A stretch of DNA of 64,000 nucleotides from Pandoraea thiooxydans (GCF_001931675.1 NZ_CP014839.1:2418001-2482000); one strand, 5' to 3'; shown: positions 26,980 through 36,610, counted from the first letter of the stretch. Numbers and translations are program-made. The notes: generated by a model from the letters alone, not told the origin.

Positions 26980-27747
26980 ATGCGCATGAACGACACAGTA
27001 GCTCTCGTCACCGGCAGCGCCCAGGGCATCGGACGCGCCATTGCGGTACGGCTCGCCCAGGAAGGTGCAAAAATCGTCGTCGAGGATCGTCAGGATGCCG
27101 ATGCGGCCGAACAAACCCTGGCCCAGGTACGCGCCGCCGGCAGCGATGGCTGCGTCATCGCCGGCAACGTCGGCAGCGTGCATGACGCGCGCGGCGTGGT
27201 CGATGCTGCCGTGGCCAAACTGGGCCGCATCGACGTGTTGGTCAACAATGCCGGGGTCGAGCGCAATGCGCCGTTTCTCGAGGTCAGCGAAGCGGATTAC
27301 GACCTGGTGCTCGACGTCAATCTCAAGGGAGCCTTCTTCATGACCCAAGCGGTCGTGCGTCACTTGCGCGACAGCCACCGCGGCGGGCGTATCGTCAATA
27401 TCAGCTCGGTTCACGAAGAACTGCCGTTTCCGCACTTCACCAGCTATTGCGCGAGCAAGGGCGGCATGAAAATGATGGTGCGCAATCTGGCGATCGAACT
27501 CGCGCCGCTGGGCATCACGGTCAACAACGTCGCGCCGGGCGCCGTGGGCACGGCCATCAACAACAAGCTGCTGCACGATCCGGCCGAACTCAGCGCGCTG
27601 CTGGCCAACATTCCGCTCAAGCGGCTCGGCAAGGTCGAGGACGTCGCCAACGCGGTGCTGTTTCTCGCCTCGGACGAAGCCAGCTATGTCACCGGCACCA
27701 CCGTCTATGTCGACGGCGGCCTGCTGTGGAACTACAGCGAGCAATGA
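26980..27747 (+). CDS. SDR sugar dehydrogenase, glucose 1-dehydrogenase-like
   Basis: A 255-residue short-chain dehydrogenase. The cofactor loop is [10 protein letters not shown] and NNAGV is intact. The catalytic Ser lies in [10 protein letters not shown] and the Tyr/Lys in SYCASKGG. The VHEELPFP region and [10 protein letters not shown] resemble glucose 1-dehydrogenases. AAGGAG precedes the ATG at 26980. The stop codon overlaps the start of the trehalase gene (ATGA), so the pair is translationally coupled. Oxidation of the glucose released by trehalase to gluconolactone is a reasonable inference. Confidence 0.85.
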   Translation: MRMNDTVALVTGSAQGIGRAIAVRLAQEGAKIVVEDRQDADAAEQTLAQVRAAGSDGCVIAGNVGSVHDARGVVDAAVAKLGRIDVLVNNAGVERNAPFLEVSEADYDLVLDVNLKGAFFMTQAVVRHLRDSHRGGRIVNISSVHEELPFPHFTSYCASKGGMKMMVRNLAIELAPLGITVNNVAPGAVGTAINNKLLHDPAELSALLANIPLKRLGKVEDVANAVLFLASDEASYVTGTTVYVDGGLLWNYSEQ

Positions 27748-29363
27748 TCATGACGCAAACCAGCGATCAAGTATTGGCGCGCGGCGGGCAGGCAGCCGGC
27801 GTCGAACACGTGGCGGCTGCCGACGTGCTGAGCCCGGCGGACCGCTACCAGGAGTTGTTTCGCGCCGTGCAAAGCGCGCGCATATTCGACGATAGCAAGA
27901 CCTTCGTCGATACCGTGCCGCGCCGCGACCCGGCCGACATCCTGCGCCGCTACCGGGAACTGTGCCACGAACCGGGTTTCGATCTGGCGCAATTCGTTCA
28001 CGCGCACTTTCAGCACGAACCCATTCCCGATAATCACTACGATTCCAATCCCGATCAGTCGCTACGCGCGCATATCGATGGCCTGTGGAACGTGCTCACG
28101 CGACATCCCAAGACCCATCCGGCGCGCAGTTCGCTGCTGCCGTTGCCGTTCGACTACGTGGTGCCGGGCGGCCGCTTCAGTGAAATGTATTACTGGGATT
28201 CATACTTCACGATGCAGGGTTTGGCGCAGAGCGGCCGGCCGCATTTGCTGCGCACCATGGCCGACAACTTCGCGTTCCTGATCGATACCTACGGACACAT
28301 TCCCAACGGCAATCGCAGCTACTATCTGAGCCGCTCGCAGCCGCCGGTATTCGCGCTGATGGTCGAACTGTTCGAGACCCACGGCGTGCGACGCGCGGTG
28401 CATTACCTGCCTCAACTCAAGCGCGAGCATGCATTCTGGATGGCAGGCGCCGAAGCGCTCAAACCCGGGCAGGCCTGCCGTCACCTCGTGTGCCTGCCCG
28501 ACGGCGCCATGCTCAACCGCTACTGGGACGAGCGCGATACGCCGCGCGAGGAAGGCTACCGGGAGGATGTCGACACCGCCGCCCGCTCGCGCCGTCCACC
28601 CGGCGAGGTCTACCGCGACCTGCGCGCGGGCGCCGCGTCGGGTTGGGACTTCAGCTCGCGTTGGCTGAGCGATCCAAACGACCTGTCGACCATTCGCACC
28701 ACCGCGATTCTGCCGATCGATCTCAACAGCTTCCTCTACAAACTCGAGCGCCAGATCGAGCGCCTGAGCCAGGCCAGCGGCGACAGCGCGGGCGCCGCCG
28801 CCTTCCACGCGCACGCCAATGCCCGGCGCGCGGCGGCCAACCGGTATCTATGGTCCGAGGCCGACGGCGCCTATGTCGATTACGACTGGCAACTCGAGCA
28901 CCAGCGGCGCGAGCTCTCGGCGGCAACCGCTACCCCGCTTTACGTGGGCATGGCCAGTCAGGAGCAGGCGCAGCGCGTGCGTCACACGATCGCGTCGCGC
29001 CTTTTGGTGCCGGGTGGTCTGATGACCACCGAGCAGCCCAGCAACCAGCAATGGGACCGCGCCAATGGCTGGGCGCCGCTGCAATGGATTGCCATCGCCG
29101 GGTTGCGCCGCTATGGTCTGCGAACGCTCAGCGAGGACATCGCGCACCGCTGGCTGGAAACCGTCAGCCGGCTCTACGAACGCGAGAGCAAACTGGTGGA
29201 GAAGTACGCGCTACGCAGCGCCGGGCACGCCGAAGCCGGCGGCAGCGGCGGCGAATACCCGCTGCAGGACGGATTCGGTTGGACCAATGGCGTCACCCGC
29301 AACCTGCTCGACGCGCATCCGACGCATCGTGCTCACCATGCTCGCGCCGGACGCCGGCGCTAA
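27744..29363 (+). CDS. alpha,alpha-trehalase, GH37
   Basis: A 539-residue trehalase that splits trehalose into two glucose units. Trehalase signature 1 is present as [15 protein letters not shown]. Signature 2 is [13 protein letters not shown], and the glycine-rich [19 protein letters not shown] motif is near the C-terminus. There is no signal peptide, so the enzyme is probably cytoplasmic (TreF-like). The C-terminus is short and basic. It overlaps the SDR gene by four bases. No trehalose transporter is adjacent. Confidence 0.92.
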   Translation: MIMTQTSDQVLARGGQAAGVEHVAAADVLSPADRYQELFRAVQSARIFDDSKTFVDTVPRRDPADILRRYRELCHEPGFDLAQFVHAHFQHEPIPDNHYDSNPDQSLRAHIDGLWNVLTRHPKTHPARSSLLPLPFDYVVPGGRFSEMYYWDSYFTMQGLAQSGRPHLLRTMADNFAFLIDTYGHIPNGNRSYYLSRSQPPVFALMVELFETHGVRRAVHYLPQLKREHAFWMAGAEALKPGQACRHLVCLPDGAMLNRYWDERDTPREEGYREDVDTAARSRRPPGEVYRDLRAGAASGWDFSSRWLSDPNDLSTIRTTAILPIDLNSFLYKLERQIERLSQASGDSAGAAAFHAHANARRAAANRYLWSEADGAYVDYDWQLEHQRRELSAATATPLYVGMASQEQAQRVRHTIASRLLVPGGLMTTEQPSNQQWDRANGWAPLQWIAIAGLRRYGLRTLSEDIAHRWLETVSRLYERESKLVEKYALRSAGHAEAGGSGGEYPLQDGFGWTNGVTRNLLDAHPTHRAHHARAGRRR

Positions 29364-29479
29364 CGGGTCATACATCACGGCTTGAAGCCAGCGCGCGCAG
29401 GCGAAGCGGCCTTAAGTCAGCCGGTCAGGCGTCGAATTTTTCGAAAATGGAATTTTGGCCAGGCAGGCCAGGAAAACAG

Positions 29480-29556
29480 TGGGGTGACCGATGGGATTCG
29501 AACCCACGACAACCGGAATCACAATCCGGGACTCTACCAACTGAGCTACGGCCACC
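29480..29556 (-). tRNA. tRNA-His (GTG)
   Basis: Read on the minus strand, the gene folds as a 77-nt cloverleaf including the extra G at position -1 characteristic of tRNA-His and an encoded CCA. The anticodon loop reads TTGTGAT with anticodon GTG, the D-arm is GCTCAGTTGGTAGAG, and the T-loop is GGTTCGAATCC. The acceptor GTGGCCG pairs with CGGTCAC. Confidence 0.95.
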
Positions 29557-29596
29557 GTTGACCTTGGCAAGGGAGCCCCTGCCGTCAAGAGGTGAG

Positions 29597-29626
29597 ATTA
29601 TACAAAGGTCTCCGCCGTTTTGCCAA
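29597..29626 (-). promoter_or_regulatory. sigma70-type promoter of tRNA-His
   Basis: On the minus strand TTGGCA and TATAAT are separated by 18 bases, with the -10 box about 40 bases ahead of the tRNA 5' end. Both hexamers are close to the consensus. Confidence 0.75.
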
Positions 29627-29671
29627 GCCCTATCAACGTGCCGGGATCACAATTGTTGGCAATGGTCGTAC

Positions 29672-30673
29672 TCAGGCCTCGGCGGCCTGCAGGAACGTGC
29701 GTGCATGTGCGAATGCGTGCACGCCGTCGCTGGCCAGGCGCTTGGATTCGGACAGCGTGCGGCGCCAGCCGCGGGCGCCGGACACGCCGCGATACAGCCC
29801 CAGCGCATGGCGTGTAATGGCACCCAGATAGGTACCCCGCGCCACCTGCCGCGCCGCATATTCGATCAGCCCCGCTTCCACCGCCTCGCGGCTGACGACC
29901 GGGGCGGTCGCGCCATAGAAGCGCGTATCGACGCCGGCCAGCAGATAGGGCTGATGATAAGCCTCGCGCCCGATCATCACGCCGTCGACGTGCTCGAGAT
30001 GCACGGCAGCCGCATCGAGCGTGTCGATGCCGCCGTTGATGATGATTTCCAGATCAGGAAAATCCCGCTTCAGGCGATATACGTAATCATATTTGAGCGG
30101 CGGGATTTCGCGATTTTCCTTCGGGCTCAACCCCTTGAGGATCGCATTGCGCGCATGCACGATAAACGTTTCGCAGCCCGCCTCGGCCACCTGCCCGACA
30201 AAATCGCGCACGAAATCGTAGGCCTCGACGCTATCGATGCCGATACGATGCTTGACCGTCACCGGCACGCTTACCGCATCGCGCATGGCTTTGACGCAAT
30301 CGGCCACCAGCGCCGGCTCGGCCATCAGGCAGGCGCCGAACGCGCCGCGCTGCACCCGCTCGGACGGACAGCCGCAATTCAGGTTGATCTCGTCATAGCC
30401 CCACTGGGCACCGAGCCGCGCGGCCTGCGCAAGATCGGCCGGCTCGCTGCCGCCCAGCTGCAGGGCGACCGGATGCTCGGCGGCGTCGAAATCCAGGTGG
30501 CGCGGCACATCGCCGTGCAGCAGCGCGCCGGTCGTCACCATTTCGGTGTACAACCAGGTGTGCTGCGACAACAGGCGATGGAAGTAGCGGCAATGACGGT
30601 CAGTCCAGTCCATCATCGGCGCCACGGAAATTCTGCGACCCGGGTATTTCAATGCGTGCCTCGTTTTGCTCAC
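29672..30673 (-). CDS. dusA: tRNA-dihydrouridine synthase A
   Basis: A 333-residue FMN enzyme that reduces U20/U20a in the tRNA D-loop. The N-terminal SVAPMMDWTDRHCRYF is diagnostic. The catalytic cysteine lies in NLNCGCPSERVQ, substrate and FMN contacts in HARNAILKGLSPKENRE, and INGGI and GVMIGREAYHQP complete the TIM barrel. The frame begins at GTG 30673; a TTG start at 30652 is also possible. It lies immediately downstream of pcaJ on the same strand but is a housekeeping gene and probably independent. Confidence 0.92.
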   Translation of the reverse strand: MSKTRHALKYPGRRISVAPMMDWTDRHCRYFHRLLSQHTWLYTEMVTTGALLHGDVPRHLDFDAAEHPVALQLGGSEPADLAQAARLGAQWGYDEINLNCGCPSERVQRGAFGACLMAEPALVADCVKAMRDAVSVPVTVKHRIGIDSVEAYDFVRDFVGQVAEAGCETFIVHARNAILKGLSPKENREIPPLKYDYVYRLKRDFPDLEIIINGGIDTLDAAAVHLEHVDGVMIGREAYHQPYLLAGVDTRFYGATAPVVSREAVEAGLIEYAARQVARGTYLGAITRHALGLYRGVSGARGWRRTLSESKRLASDGVHAFAHARTFLQAAEA

Positions 30674-30770
30674 CGGCCGTGCGGCGGCTGCGCCGGCGCA
30701 AGCCCCGCCTCCCGGCTGAAGGTCGCGATTTTACCACCGGCGCCCTCGGCGCGCAGGGTGCCGGGCGCCG

Positions 30771-31409
30771 TCAGCCAAACCGCAGCGGCAAGCCGACCCG
30801 CGCCTCCAGTTCGGCCGCGGCAAGGCCGCTGAAATTGTCGATCACGTGCACCCCGTCGGGTTTCAGATCGAATACCGCCAGATCGGTGTACACGCGCGAG
30901 ACGCAGCCAATGCCGGTCAGCGGATAGGTACACTGTTCGACCAGCTTGCTGCGACCCTCCCTGGTCAACAGATCCATCATCACGAAGACGTGCTTGGCGC
31001 CGATGGCCAGATCCATCGCCCCGCCCACCGCCGGAATCGCGTCCGGCGCCCCGGTGTGCCAATTGGCCAGGTCGCCGCGACGCGACACCTGGAACGCGCC
31101 CAACACACAGATATCGAGGTGCCCGCCGCGCATCATCGCAAACGAATCGGCGTGGTGGAAATAGGCGCCGCCCGGCAGCAGCGTCACCGGCTGCTTGCCG
31201 GCATTGATGAGATCGCCATCCTCCTCGCCCGGGGCGGGCGCCGGCCCCATGCCGAGCACGCCGTTCTCGCTGTGCAACAGGATTTCGCGGTCTTTGGGCA
31301 AATGGTTTGCCACCAGTGTCGGCAAACCGATACCGAGATTGACGTAAGCCCCCTCCGGAATGTCCTGGGCGACACGGGCGGCAATCTGATCACGACTGAG
31401 CTTGTTCAT
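30771..31409 (-). CDS. pcaJ: 3-oxoadipate CoA-transferase subunit B
   Basis: A 212-residue beta subunit of a family I CoA-transferase. The catalytic glutamate E48 lies in the SENG motif (LLHSENGVLGMGP). The G-rich GGAMDLAIGAK segment and the TYPLTGIGCVSRVYTDLAVF tail are typical. It transfers CoA from succinyl-CoA to 3-oxoadipate in the beta-ketoadipate pathway; acetoacetate-specific relatives (ScoB) look similar, and the adjoining pcaF decides the call. AAGGAA precedes the ATG. Confidence 0.88.
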   Translation of the reverse strand: MNKLSRDQIAARVAQDIPEGAYVNLGIGLPTLVANHLPKDREILLHSENGVLGMGPAPAPGEEDGDLINAGKQPVTLLPGGAYFHHADSFAMMRGGHLDICVLGAFQVSRRGDLANWHTGAPDAIPAVGGAMDLAIGAKHVFVMMDLLTREGRSKLVEQCTYPLTGIGCVSRVYTDLAVFDLKPDGVHVIDNFSGLAAAELEARVGLPLRFG

Positions 31410-31437
31410 CGGAATTCCTTGTTCGGTCTGGCCGATG

Positions 31438-32121
31438 CTAGGCCGCCAGCGCGACGGGGGCAGCGACCCGCACCACGCGCTGCACGAAAATGCCCGGCGT
31501 GACGATCGCCTCCGGATCGAGCTCGCCCAGCGCGACCACCTCGCGCACCGACGCGATGGTGGTCCTGGCGGCGGTGGCCATGATCGGACCGAAGTTGCGC
31601 GCGGTCTTGCGATACACCAGGTTGCCCCAGCGGTCGGCGCGCTCGGCTTTGATCAGCGCGAAATCGGCGTGGATCGGATACTCCAGTATGTAATCGCGTC
31701 CGTCGATATGACGGGTTTCCTTGCCTTCGGCCAGCTCGGTGCCAAAACCGGTCGGCGTGAAGAAGGCGCCGATGCCGGCGCCGGCCGCACGAATGCGCTC
31801 GGCCAAATTGCCTTGCGGCACCAGCTCCAGCTCGATGTCGCCGGCGCGGAACAGCGCGTCGAACACTTGCGAATCGGTCTGGCGAGGAAACGAGCAAATA
31901 ATCTTGCGCACGCGGCGCGCCTGCAGCAGCGCGGCCAACCCGGTGGTACCGTTGCCGGCGTTGTTATTGACGATGGTGAGATCCCTGGCGCCTTGCGCCA
32001 GCAGCGCGTCGATCAGCTCGACCGGTTGCCCGGCCGTGCCGAAGCCGCCGATCATGACCGTCGCGCCATCGTGCACCCCCGCCAGCGCCTCGGCGAGGTC
32101 TTCAACTATCTTGGAAATCAT
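31438..32121 (-). CDS. pcaI: 3-oxoadipate CoA-transferase subunit A
   Basis: A 227-residue alpha subunit. The CoA-binding loop is GGFGTAGQP at residues 25-33 (GxGxxGxP pattern), followed by VNNNAGNGTTGLAALL and a GAFFTPTGFGTELAEGKE region common to 3-oxoacid transferases. It pairs with the next gene, 28 bases downstream. It lies 60 bases after pcaF in one operon. Confidence 0.88.
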   Translation of the reverse strand: MISKIVEDLAEALAGVHDGATVMIGGFGTAGQPVELIDALLAQGARDLTIVNNNAGNGTTGLAALLQARRVRKIICSFPRQTDSQVFDALFRAGDIELELVPQGNLAERIRAAGAGIGAFFTPTGFGTELAEGKETRHIDGRDYILEYPIHADFALIKAERADRWGNLVYRKTARNFGPIMATAARTTIASVREVVALGELDPEAIVTPGIFVQRVVRVAAPVALAA

Positions 32122-32181
32122 GCCGTCATCCGCCTCACGAAGAGAGAGCCGCCGCGCTCATCGCGCGGCGGGTCGTGCAAC

Positions 32182-33384
32182 TCAAACGCGTTCGATCACC
32201 ATCGCAATGCCCTGCCCCACACCGATGCACATCGTGCACAGCGCCAGGCGGCCGCCGGTGCGGTGCAATTGGTACAGAGCGGTGGTCACCAGCCGCGCGC
32301 CGCTCATGCCCAGCGGGTGGCCCAGCGCGATCGCCCCACCGTTCGGGTTCACGCGAGGGTCGTCGTCGGGCAGCCCGAGCGCGCGCAGCACCGCCAGTCC
32401 CTGGGCCGCAAACGCCTCATTCAATTCGATCACATCGATCTGCTCGAGGCTCAGCCCCAGCCGCTGCAGCAGCTTTTGCGACGCGGGGGCCGGGCCCATG
32501 CCCATGATGCGCGGCGCCACGCCGGCGGTGGCCACGCCCAGCACGCGCGCCTTCGGGCTCAGGCCCAGGCGCGCGGCGGTGGCCTCGTTGGCCAGCAGCA
32601 GCGCTGCGGCACCGTCGTTCACGCCCGAGGCGTTGCCGGCGGTCACCGTGCCGGCGGGCGAGACCACGCCGCGCAGCTTGGCCAGCGCCTCGAGAGTGGT
32701 CGCGCGCGGGTGCTCGTCGCGCGAGACCAGCAGCGGCTCGCCCTTTTTCTGGGCAATGCTCACCGGCGTGATTTCCTCGTCCAGCACGCCGTTGGCCTGC
32801 GCCTTGGCAGCCTTTTCCTGGCTGCGCAGCGCGAACAGGTCCTGATCGGCACGGCTGATATTGAATTCGGTGGCCACGTTCTCGGCGGTCTCGGGCATCG
32901 AGTCCACCCCATACTGCGCCTTCATCCGCGGATTGACGAAACGCCAGCCAATGGTGGTATCGAAAATTTCCGCCTGACGGGCAAACGGCGTGGCCGACTT
33001 GCCCAGCACGAAAGGCGCCCGGCTCATGCTCTCGACGCCGCCGGCGAGCATCAGCCCCGCCTCGCCGGATTTGATCGCCCGCGCGGCGACGCCCAGCGCA
33101 TCCATGCCCGAGCCGCACAGCCGGTTGATGGTGGCGCCCGGCACACTCTCGGGCAAGCCGGCCAGTAGCGCAGACATGCGCGCAACATTACGGTTATCTT
33201 CCCCGGCCTGGTTGGCGCAGCCGTAAATCACATCGTCGATCGCGCTCCAGTCGAGCCCCGGGTGACGCTCCATCAAAGCCTTGAGGGGCACCGCGCCCAG
33301 GTCGTCGGCGCGCACCGAAGACAGGCTGCCGCCGTAACGGCCGATAGGGGTCCGAATGGCATCACAAATGAAAGCGTCGATCAT
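32182..33384 (-). CDS. pcaF: 3-oxoadipyl-CoA thiolase
   Basis: A 400-residue thiolase that cleaves 3-oxoadipyl-CoA to succinyl-CoA and acetyl-CoA, the last step of aromatic degradation by the beta-ketoadipate pathway. The catalytic triad is in the expected places: C90 (INRLCGSGM), H356 (ALGHPLGMSG) and C386 (CTMCIGVGQG). The start ATG at 33384 has AGGAG upstream and gives the standard length for PcaF. It heads the pcaFIJ operon and is divergent from the IclR regulator. Confidence 0.93.
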   Translation of the reverse strand: MIDAFICDAIRTPIGRYGGSLSSVRADDLGAVPLKALMERHPGLDWSAIDDVIYGCANQAGEDNRNVARMSALLAGLPESVPGATINRLCGSGMDALGVAARAIKSGEAGLMLAGGVESMSRAPFVLGKSATPFARQAEIFDTTIGWRFVNPRMKAQYGVDSMPETAENVATEFNISRADQDLFALRSQEKAAKAQANGVLDEEITPVSIAQKKGEPLLVSRDEHPRATTLEALAKLRGVVSPAGTVTAGNASGVNDGAAALLLANEATAARLGLSPKARVLGVATAGVAPRIMGMGPAPASQKLLQRLGLSLEQIDVIELNEAFAAQGLAVLRALGLPDDDPRVNPNGGAIALGHPLGMSGARLVTTALYQLHRTGGRLALCTMCIGVGQGIAMVIERV

Positions 33385-33441
33385 TGCGTCTCCTGACTCG
33401 AAAGGATTTTTACAAAGGGATGGTATTCGCCCGAGCAATAT

Positions 33442-33481
33442 GTTCTAATTGCGAACATAAGTTCTATTAGCGAATATTCGC
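33442..33481. promoter_or_regulatory. tandem repeats and palindrome, candidate PcaR operator
   Basis: Two 19-bp direct repeats abut (33442-33460 and 33461-33479), beginning GTTCTAATTGCGAA and GTTCTATTAGCGAA. The second runs into a perfect 12-bp palindrome, GCGAATATTCGC, at 33470-33481. IclR-family regulators of aromatic catabolism such as PcaU and PcaR bind repeated 10-bp elements of this kind between divergent genes. The site is 58 bases before pcaF and 88 before the regulator. Confidence 0.7.
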
Positions 33482-33568
33482 AAAGCAGCGCCAACTTGTC
33501 AAGTTGAATGGCATGGGGCGATATGCGACGATTCGCGCTTATTTGCTTCTTGCCGGAAACCCACACCC

Positions 33569-34351
33569 ATGACCGAAGGCAACCGCCCTGCACCGAGCGA
33601 CAGTTACGTCCAGTCGTTTGCGCGCGGGCTTTCCGTGATTCAGGCGTTCGGCGCCGAGCGCCCGCAAATGACGCTCTCCGAAGTCGCCGCGCACACTGGC
33701 CTGACGCGCGCCGGCGCGCGCCGCATCCTGCTCACGCTCGAGCAGCTCGGCTATGTGCGCAGCGAGGAGCGCAGGTTCTTTCTCACGCCGAAAATCCTCG
33801 ATCTTGGCTACGCGTATCTTTCCGGTACCCCGCTGTGGGATCTGGCAACACCTTTCATGGAAGAAGTGGCCAACACGACGCACGAGTCGTGCTCGATCTC
33901 GGTACTCGACGGGCTGGAAATCGTCTACATCCTGCGCATCGCCACGCACAAGATCATGACCGTCAACCTGTCGGTCGGCAGCCGCCTGCCGGCATGGGTC
34001 ACGTCGATGGGACGAGTGATGCTGGGCGGCCTCGCGCCCGCCGCGCGCGACGACATCCTTGCGCGCAGCACGATCGTCGCGCATACGCCTCACACGCTGA
34101 CCGATCCGGCCGAAATCCGCCAGGCGATCGCGACCGCGCAGGCCCAGGGCTATGCGTTCGTGGCCGAAGAACTGGAAGCCGGGCTGCAATCGATCGCCGT
34201 GCCGATTTTCGATCGCAACCGGCGCATCATCGCCGCCATGAACGTCAGCGGGCACGCCAGCCGCAACAGCCGCGAGCAAATGCTCAATGAATTCCTGCCG
34301 TGCCTGAAGCAGGCGGCCGAGCGCCTGAGCGCGACGCTGCAGCGCCGCTAG
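33569..34351 (+). CDS. pcaR: IclR family regulator, PcaR-like
   Basis: A 260-residue IclR protein. The N-terminal winged helix begins with YVQSFARGLSVIQAFGAERPQMTLSEVAAHTGL, characteristic of the PcaR/PcaU/PobR subgroup. The effector domain follows with GSRLPAWVTSMGRVML and AVPIFDRNRRIIAAMNVSG. Its position divergent from pcaFIJ and the repeat-rich interval between them support control of that operon, probably with 3-oxoadipate as inducer (family knowledge). Confidence 0.88.
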   Translation: MTEGNRPAPSDSYVQSFARGLSVIQAFGAERPQMTLSEVAAHTGLTRAGARRILLTLEQLGYVRSEERRFFLTPKILDLGYAYLSGTPLWDLATPFMEEVANTTHESCSISVLDGLEIVYILRIATHKIMTVNLSVGSRLPAWVTSMGRVMLGGLAPAARDDILARSTIVAHTPHTLTDPAEIRQAIATAQAQGYAFVAEELEAGLQSIAVPIFDRNRRIIAAMNVSGHASRNSREQMLNEFLPCLKQAAERLSATLQRR

Positions 34352-34575
34352 GCGGCGGGGCGACTTGCCCCGGTGCCGGCGCGGGACGGGAGACCGAGAA
34401 TCCGGTGTTGGCAGTAGCGCACGAAATAGCGGCGGGCGTCGATCTCCTGGCAGCGCCGACGTCCGGCCACGATAACCGCTGAGCGCGGTGCGGGGGTACC
34501 CATTCGGCATACCAATGCGCCGGACCGAATGATGCAGGCCGGATAAACCGCCGAATCGAATTTTCGAGCGCTCAC
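34348..34575 (-). CDS. small hypothetical basic protein, 75 aa
   Basis: A 75-residue frame that starts at GTG 34575 and has AGGAG a few bases ahead. It contains FDSAVYPACIIRSGALVCRMG and RRCQEIDARRYFVRYCQHRILGLPSR, with five cysteines and a basic tail. It overlaps the end of the regulator gene by four bases on the opposite strand. Amino-acid composition looks protein-like, and the interval would otherwise be about 420 bases of gene-free DNA. No family is recognised, and translation is supported only by the ribosome site. Confidence 0.45.
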   Translation of the reverse strand: MSARKFDSAVYPACIIRSGALVCRMGTPAPRSAVIVAGRRRCQEIDARRYFVRYCQHRILGLPSRAGTGASRPAA

Positions 34576-34770
34576 CTTCTTCTCCTGTCTCCCATCCTAT
34601 CCAGAGCAAGTCACGTGCCCGGCAGGGCAACTCATTGATTTATCGAGCGTTCGAAAAAACCTGGCGGCGTGCGGGCGGCGCGGGCGGCGCAAACTGTTTC
34701 ACGCCTGATACACGCCGCCGGCGCAAGCGGGCAACACAACGCCGAGTGTGCCGCCCGTGCGGCCCACGAA

Positions 34771-36456
34771 TTACTTCAGCTCGGGGAAATCCTCTTCCCA
34801 GAACTCTTGCGGCCGGCGACCGGCATCGCCCCGGTTTTCCTCGGCGCGGCGCAGCTCCACGCGGCGGATCTTGCCGGAGATGGTCTTGGGCAGTTCGCAG
34901 AATTCCAGCCGGCGAACGCGCTTGTAGGGAGCCAGTTGAGCGCGCGCGAATTTGAGGATATCGAGCGCCAGTTCGCGGCTCGGCGTAAAGCCCGCGCGCA
35001 GCGCGACATACGCCTTCGGCACCGACAGGCGCAGCGGATCGGGGCTGGGCACCACGCCGGTCTCGGCAACCGCAGGATGCTTGATCAGTTCGCTCTCCAA
35101 CTCGAACGGGCTGATGCGGTAATCCGACGCCTTGAACACATCGTCCGCGCGGCCCACGTAGGTGAAGTAACCGCTGTCGTCGCACATCGCCACGTCGCCC
35201 GTGTGATAGTGTCCGTCGCGCATCACCTCGCGATTCTTGCCCTCGTCGCCCTCGTAGCCAAGCATCAGTCCGGTCGGACGCTGCGCCAGCGACAGCGCGA
35301 TCTCCCCCTCCTGCACCGGGTGGCCGTCGTGATCGAGCAGCGCCACACGGTAACCCGGCATCGGCCGCCCCATCGACCCCGGCTTGATCGGCTGCCCCGG
35401 CGAATTGCCGATCTGGCAGCACGTTTCGGTCTGCCCATAGCCGTCGCGAATCGTAATGTTCCAGGCCCGCCGCACCTGATCGATCACCTCCGGGTTGAGC
35501 GGCTCGCCGGCGCCGACCAGCTCGCGCAGCTTGACCGGATAGCTCGCCAGATCCTCCTGAATCAGCATGCGCCACACGGTGGGCGGCGCGCACAGCGTGG
35601 TCACCTCGCAGCGGCAAATCGTGTCGAGCACCGCCTTCGCATTGAAGCGCGCAAAGTTGTAAATAAAGATCGTCGCCCCGGCGATCCATGGCGCGAAGAA
35701 ACAGCTCCAGGCGTGCTTGGCCCAGCCTGGCGAGCTGATATTCCAATGCACGTCGCCCGGCTGCAGGCCGATAAAGTACATCGTCGTCAAATGCCCGACC
35801 GGATAGCTCTGGTGGCTATGCAATACCAGCTTCGGCTTGGACGTCGTGCCCGAGGTGAAATACAGCAGCAGCGGATCGTCTGCCATCGTCTTGCCGCTCG
35901 GCTCGAACGCCTCGCCCGCCTCATACGCATCGGCAAAGCGCAGCCAGCCGGGCGCCTCGCCGCCCACGCACAGCCGCGTCAGGCCCGACGGCAATTGCGC
36001 GAACTTGGCCGTCTCCGCGACGGTCGTCACGATATGCTTGACCTGCCCGCGCGTGAGGCGGTCGGCCAGATCCTCGGGTGTGAGCAGCGTCGTGGCCGGA
36101 ATCATCACCGCGCCCAGCTTGATGCAGGCGAGCATCAAATCCCACAGCTCGACCTGGTTAGGAATCATGATCAACACCCGGTCGCCGCGCGCCACGCCCT
36201 GCTGGCGCAGGAAATTCGCCACGCGATTCGAGCGCGCCGACATCTCGGCATAGGTAAGCTTGCGCTCGCTACCGTCCTCCTCCACCACCCATAGCGCCAG
36301 CGTATCGTTGCCGCGCGCCTGCACATCGAAAAAGTCCAACGCCCAGTTGAATTCCTTCAACACCGGCCAGCGAAAATCCCGATACGCCACCTCATACTGC
36401 TCGCGATGCGCCTGCAGAAAATCCCTGGCCTGCAAAAAGGTCTGCGTCAATGCCAC
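34771..36456 (-). CDS. AMP-dependent acyl/aryl-CoA synthetase
   Basis: A 561-residue ANL-superfamily adenylating enzyme. The P-loop is LLYFTSGTTSKPKLV, motif A5 is DGYGQTETCC, and A7/A8 is GDVAMCDDSGYFTYVGRADD. The C-terminal catalytic lysine is in PKTISGKIRRVEL. Overall it resembles acetyl-/medium-chain acyl-CoA synthetases (SPGWAKHAWS is typical of that branch). It activates a carboxylic acid to its CoA ester. It is alone on its strand between the pcaR region and tRNA-Pro, and the substrate is not predictable. Confidence 0.88.
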   Translation of the reverse strand: MALTQTFLQARDFLQAHREQYEVAYRDFRWPVLKEFNWALDFFDVQARGNDTLALWVVEEDGSERKLTYAEMSARSNRVANFLRQQGVARGDRVLIMIPNQVELWDLMLACIKLGAVMIPATTLLTPEDLADRLTRGQVKHIVTTVAETAKFAQLPSGLTRLCVGGEAPGWLRFADAYEAGEAFEPSGKTMADDPLLLYFTSGTTSKPKLVLHSHQSYPVGHLTTMYFIGLQPGDVHWNISSPGWAKHAWSCFFAPWIAGATIFIYNFARFNAKAVLDTICRCEVTTLCAPPTVWRMLIQEDLASYPVKLRELVGAGEPLNPEVIDQVRRAWNITIRDGYGQTETCCQIGNSPGQPIKPGSMGRPMPGYRVALLDHDGHPVQEGEIALSLAQRPTGLMLGYEGDEGKNREVMRDGHYHTGDVAMCDDSGYFTYVGRADDVFKASDYRISPFELESELIKHPAVAETGVVPSPDPLRLSVPKAYVALRAGFTPSRELALDILKFARAQLAPYKRVRRLEFCELPKTISGKIRRVELRRAEENRGDAGRRPQEFWEEDFPELK

Positions 36457-36610
36457 GTTCGTCTCCCGTTCGCTTATTCCGACTTGGTCGCTACATTATG
36501 CGGAGCCCCCCGTCCGGCCGTCATCCGGGATAACCAGCACCGCCGGGCGTCGGCCGGCATGCTCGAATAAATTATTGGCAAGACCCGTGTCTCTTGCGCA
36601 GAAGCTCTGC

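Noticed and set aside
27447-27743. N-terminal extension of trehalase into the SDR gene
   Set aside because: The extension reads a shadow frame of the SDR coding region; trehalase similarity starts after 27744, where an ATG overlaps the SDR stop.
29480-29556. Integration site of a genomic island at tRNA-His
   Set aside because: No integrase gene and no direct repeat of the tRNA 3' end was noticed; flanking genes look like ordinary chromosome.
28490-30832. 780-codon frame crossing trehalase, tRNA-His and dusA
   Set aside because: It runs through a tRNA gene and two well-supported genes in other frames, which is possible only as a GC-driven shadow.
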